Shown: piece after piece, positions 12,450 through 13,117 of the stretch
Layout: each line of letters begins with the position of its first letter
Position numbering within the stretch: the first letter of the stretch is position 1
From: Leucobacter sp. UBA1945
Lineage (GTDB): Bacteria > Actinomycetota > Actinomycetes > Actinomycetales > Microbacteriaceae
Direction of reading: 5' to 3'
NCBI GenBank assembly: GCA_002336855.1
Contig: DDEV01000140.1
Span: 1-13,117 of the forward strand
DNA length: 13,117 nt
Position numbers and translations under genes: made by a program
Notes under the pieces: generated by a model
Seen by the model: the letters and a program-made list of their open reading frames with translations, nothing else
What the model was told of the DNA's origin: nothing
Databases searched by the model: none

Positions 12450-13117
12450 ATGGCTGAATACATTTACCAGATGGTTCGCGCCCGCAAAGCGGTCGGCGAA
12501 AAGCTCATCCTCGACGACGTCACCATGGCGTTTCTTCCCGGGGCCAAGATCGGCATGGTCGGCCCGAACGGTGCCGGCAAGTCGACGATCCTGAAGATCA
12601 TGGCGGGCCTCGACACCCCGTCAAACGGCGAAGCCTCGCTCGCGCCAGGCTTCACTGTCGGCATTTTGATGCAGGAGCCCGAGCTCGACGAGTCGAAGAC
12701 CGTGCTGCAGAACATCGAAGAGGGCGTTGCGACAAAGGCGAAGCTCGATCGCTTCAACGAGATCTCGGCGCTCATGGCCGAGCCAGACGCCGACTTCGAC
12801 GCGCTGCTCGCCGAGATGGGCACACTGCAAGAAGAGATCGACGCGGTCGACGGCTGGGATCTCGACAACCAGCTCGAGCAGGCGATGGATGCGCTGCGCA
12901 CCCCGCCGGCGGACGCGATGGTCGGCCCGCTCTCGGGCGGCGAGAAGCGCCGCGTTGCCCTGGCAAAGCTTCTGCTGCAAAAGCCCGACCTGCTGCTGCT
13001 CGACGAGCCCACGAACCACCTCGACGCCGAGAGCGTGCTCTGGCTCGAGCAGCACCTGCAGAAGTACCCAGGCGCGGTCATCGCGATTACGCACGACCGG
13101 TACTTCCTCGACAACGT
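12450..13117 (+). CDS. ettA: EttA-type ABC-F translation factor (3' end beyond the window)
   Basis: EttA is a soluble ABC-F protein with two ATPase domains that binds the ribosomal E site and gates early elongation according to energy state. The first 222 residues are present: the family-typical N-terminus MAEYIYQMVRARKAVG, Walker A GPNGAGKST (38-46), Q-loop region GILMQEPEL (71-79), the arm insertion characteristic of ABC-F proteins (about 88-140), signature LSGGEKRR (161-168), Walker B LLLLDEPTNHLD (181-192) and the H-loop His215 in ITHDRYFL. There are no membrane segments, which excludes a transporter. The linker and second ATPase domain lie past base 13117. An ssb paralogue next to ettA also occurs in M. 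tuberculosis (Rv2478c and Rv2477c). The ATG is supported by the conserved N-terminus. Confidence 0.95.
   Translation, partial: MAEYIYQMVRARKAVGEKLILDDVTMAFLPGAKIGMVGPNGAGKSTILKIMAGLDTPSNGEASLAPGFTVGILMQEPELDESKTVLQNIEEGVATKAKLDRFNEISALMAEPDADFDALLAEMGTLQEEIDAVDGWDLDNQLEQAMDALRTPPADAMVGPLSGGEKRRVALAKLLLQKPDLLLLDEPTNHLDAESVLWLEQHLQKYPGAVIAITHDRYFLDN

Noticed and set aside
1..13117. Mobile elements, CRISPR arrays, phage or defence genes, tRNA or rRNA
   Set aside because: No transposase or integrase, repeat-spacer pattern, attachment-like duplication or RNA gene was seen. Coding composition is even and gene order is core-like throughout.

Overview
This 13.1 kb window is a GC-rich, densely packed actinobacterial core-genome segment. 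Four things point to Actinomycetota: the order ftsQ-ftsZ-yggS-sepF-yggT-divIVA with no ftsA, a Wag31-type DivIVA, GTG starts and a two-gene lspA/pseudouridine-synthase pair leading into dnaE. The small lipoprotein ending in TRPIDW resembles a family I associate with Microbacteriaceae, so that family is my best guess. The genus is not resolvable by eye.

Positions 1-4556 are the distal end of the division and cell wall (dcw) cluster: FtsQ (5' end outside the window), FtsZ, the PLP homeostasis protein YggS, the FtsZ membrane anchor SepF, the membrane protein YggT and the polar scaffold DivIVA. Together they build and anchor the Z-ring and direct polar growth. The 167 bp ftsQ-ftsZ gap is rich in dyad symmetries and ends in a hairpin just upstream of the ftsZ ribosome binding site.

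Positions 4565-9755 hold lspA, an RluD-like pseudouridine synthase that overlaps it by one base, and, after a 95 bp gap with a possible promoter, the replicative polymerase gene dnaE. nadE follows dnaE after 5 bp and overlaps msrA by 4 bp, so dnaE-nadE-msrA is probably one transcript. That run ends at 11172 and meets the convergent, minus-strand ssb paralogue across paired hairpins.

Positions 11707-13117 contain a divergent intergenic region, a secreted lipoprotein of unknown function, and the start of an EttA-type ABC-F ATPase gene cut by the window end. Both genes have a TAnACT-type -10 box so close to the ATG that leaderless or near-leaderless transcripts are likely. An ssb paralogue beside ettA matches the M. 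tuberculosis Rv2478c-Rv2477c pair.

I saw no mobile element, CRISPR array, tRNA or rRNA, and no gene-free stretch above 300 bp. I did not find a convincing new biological system. The items most worth checking are regulatory: the ftsZ leader, the leaderless promoters and the conserved ssb/lipoprotein/ettA neighbourhood.
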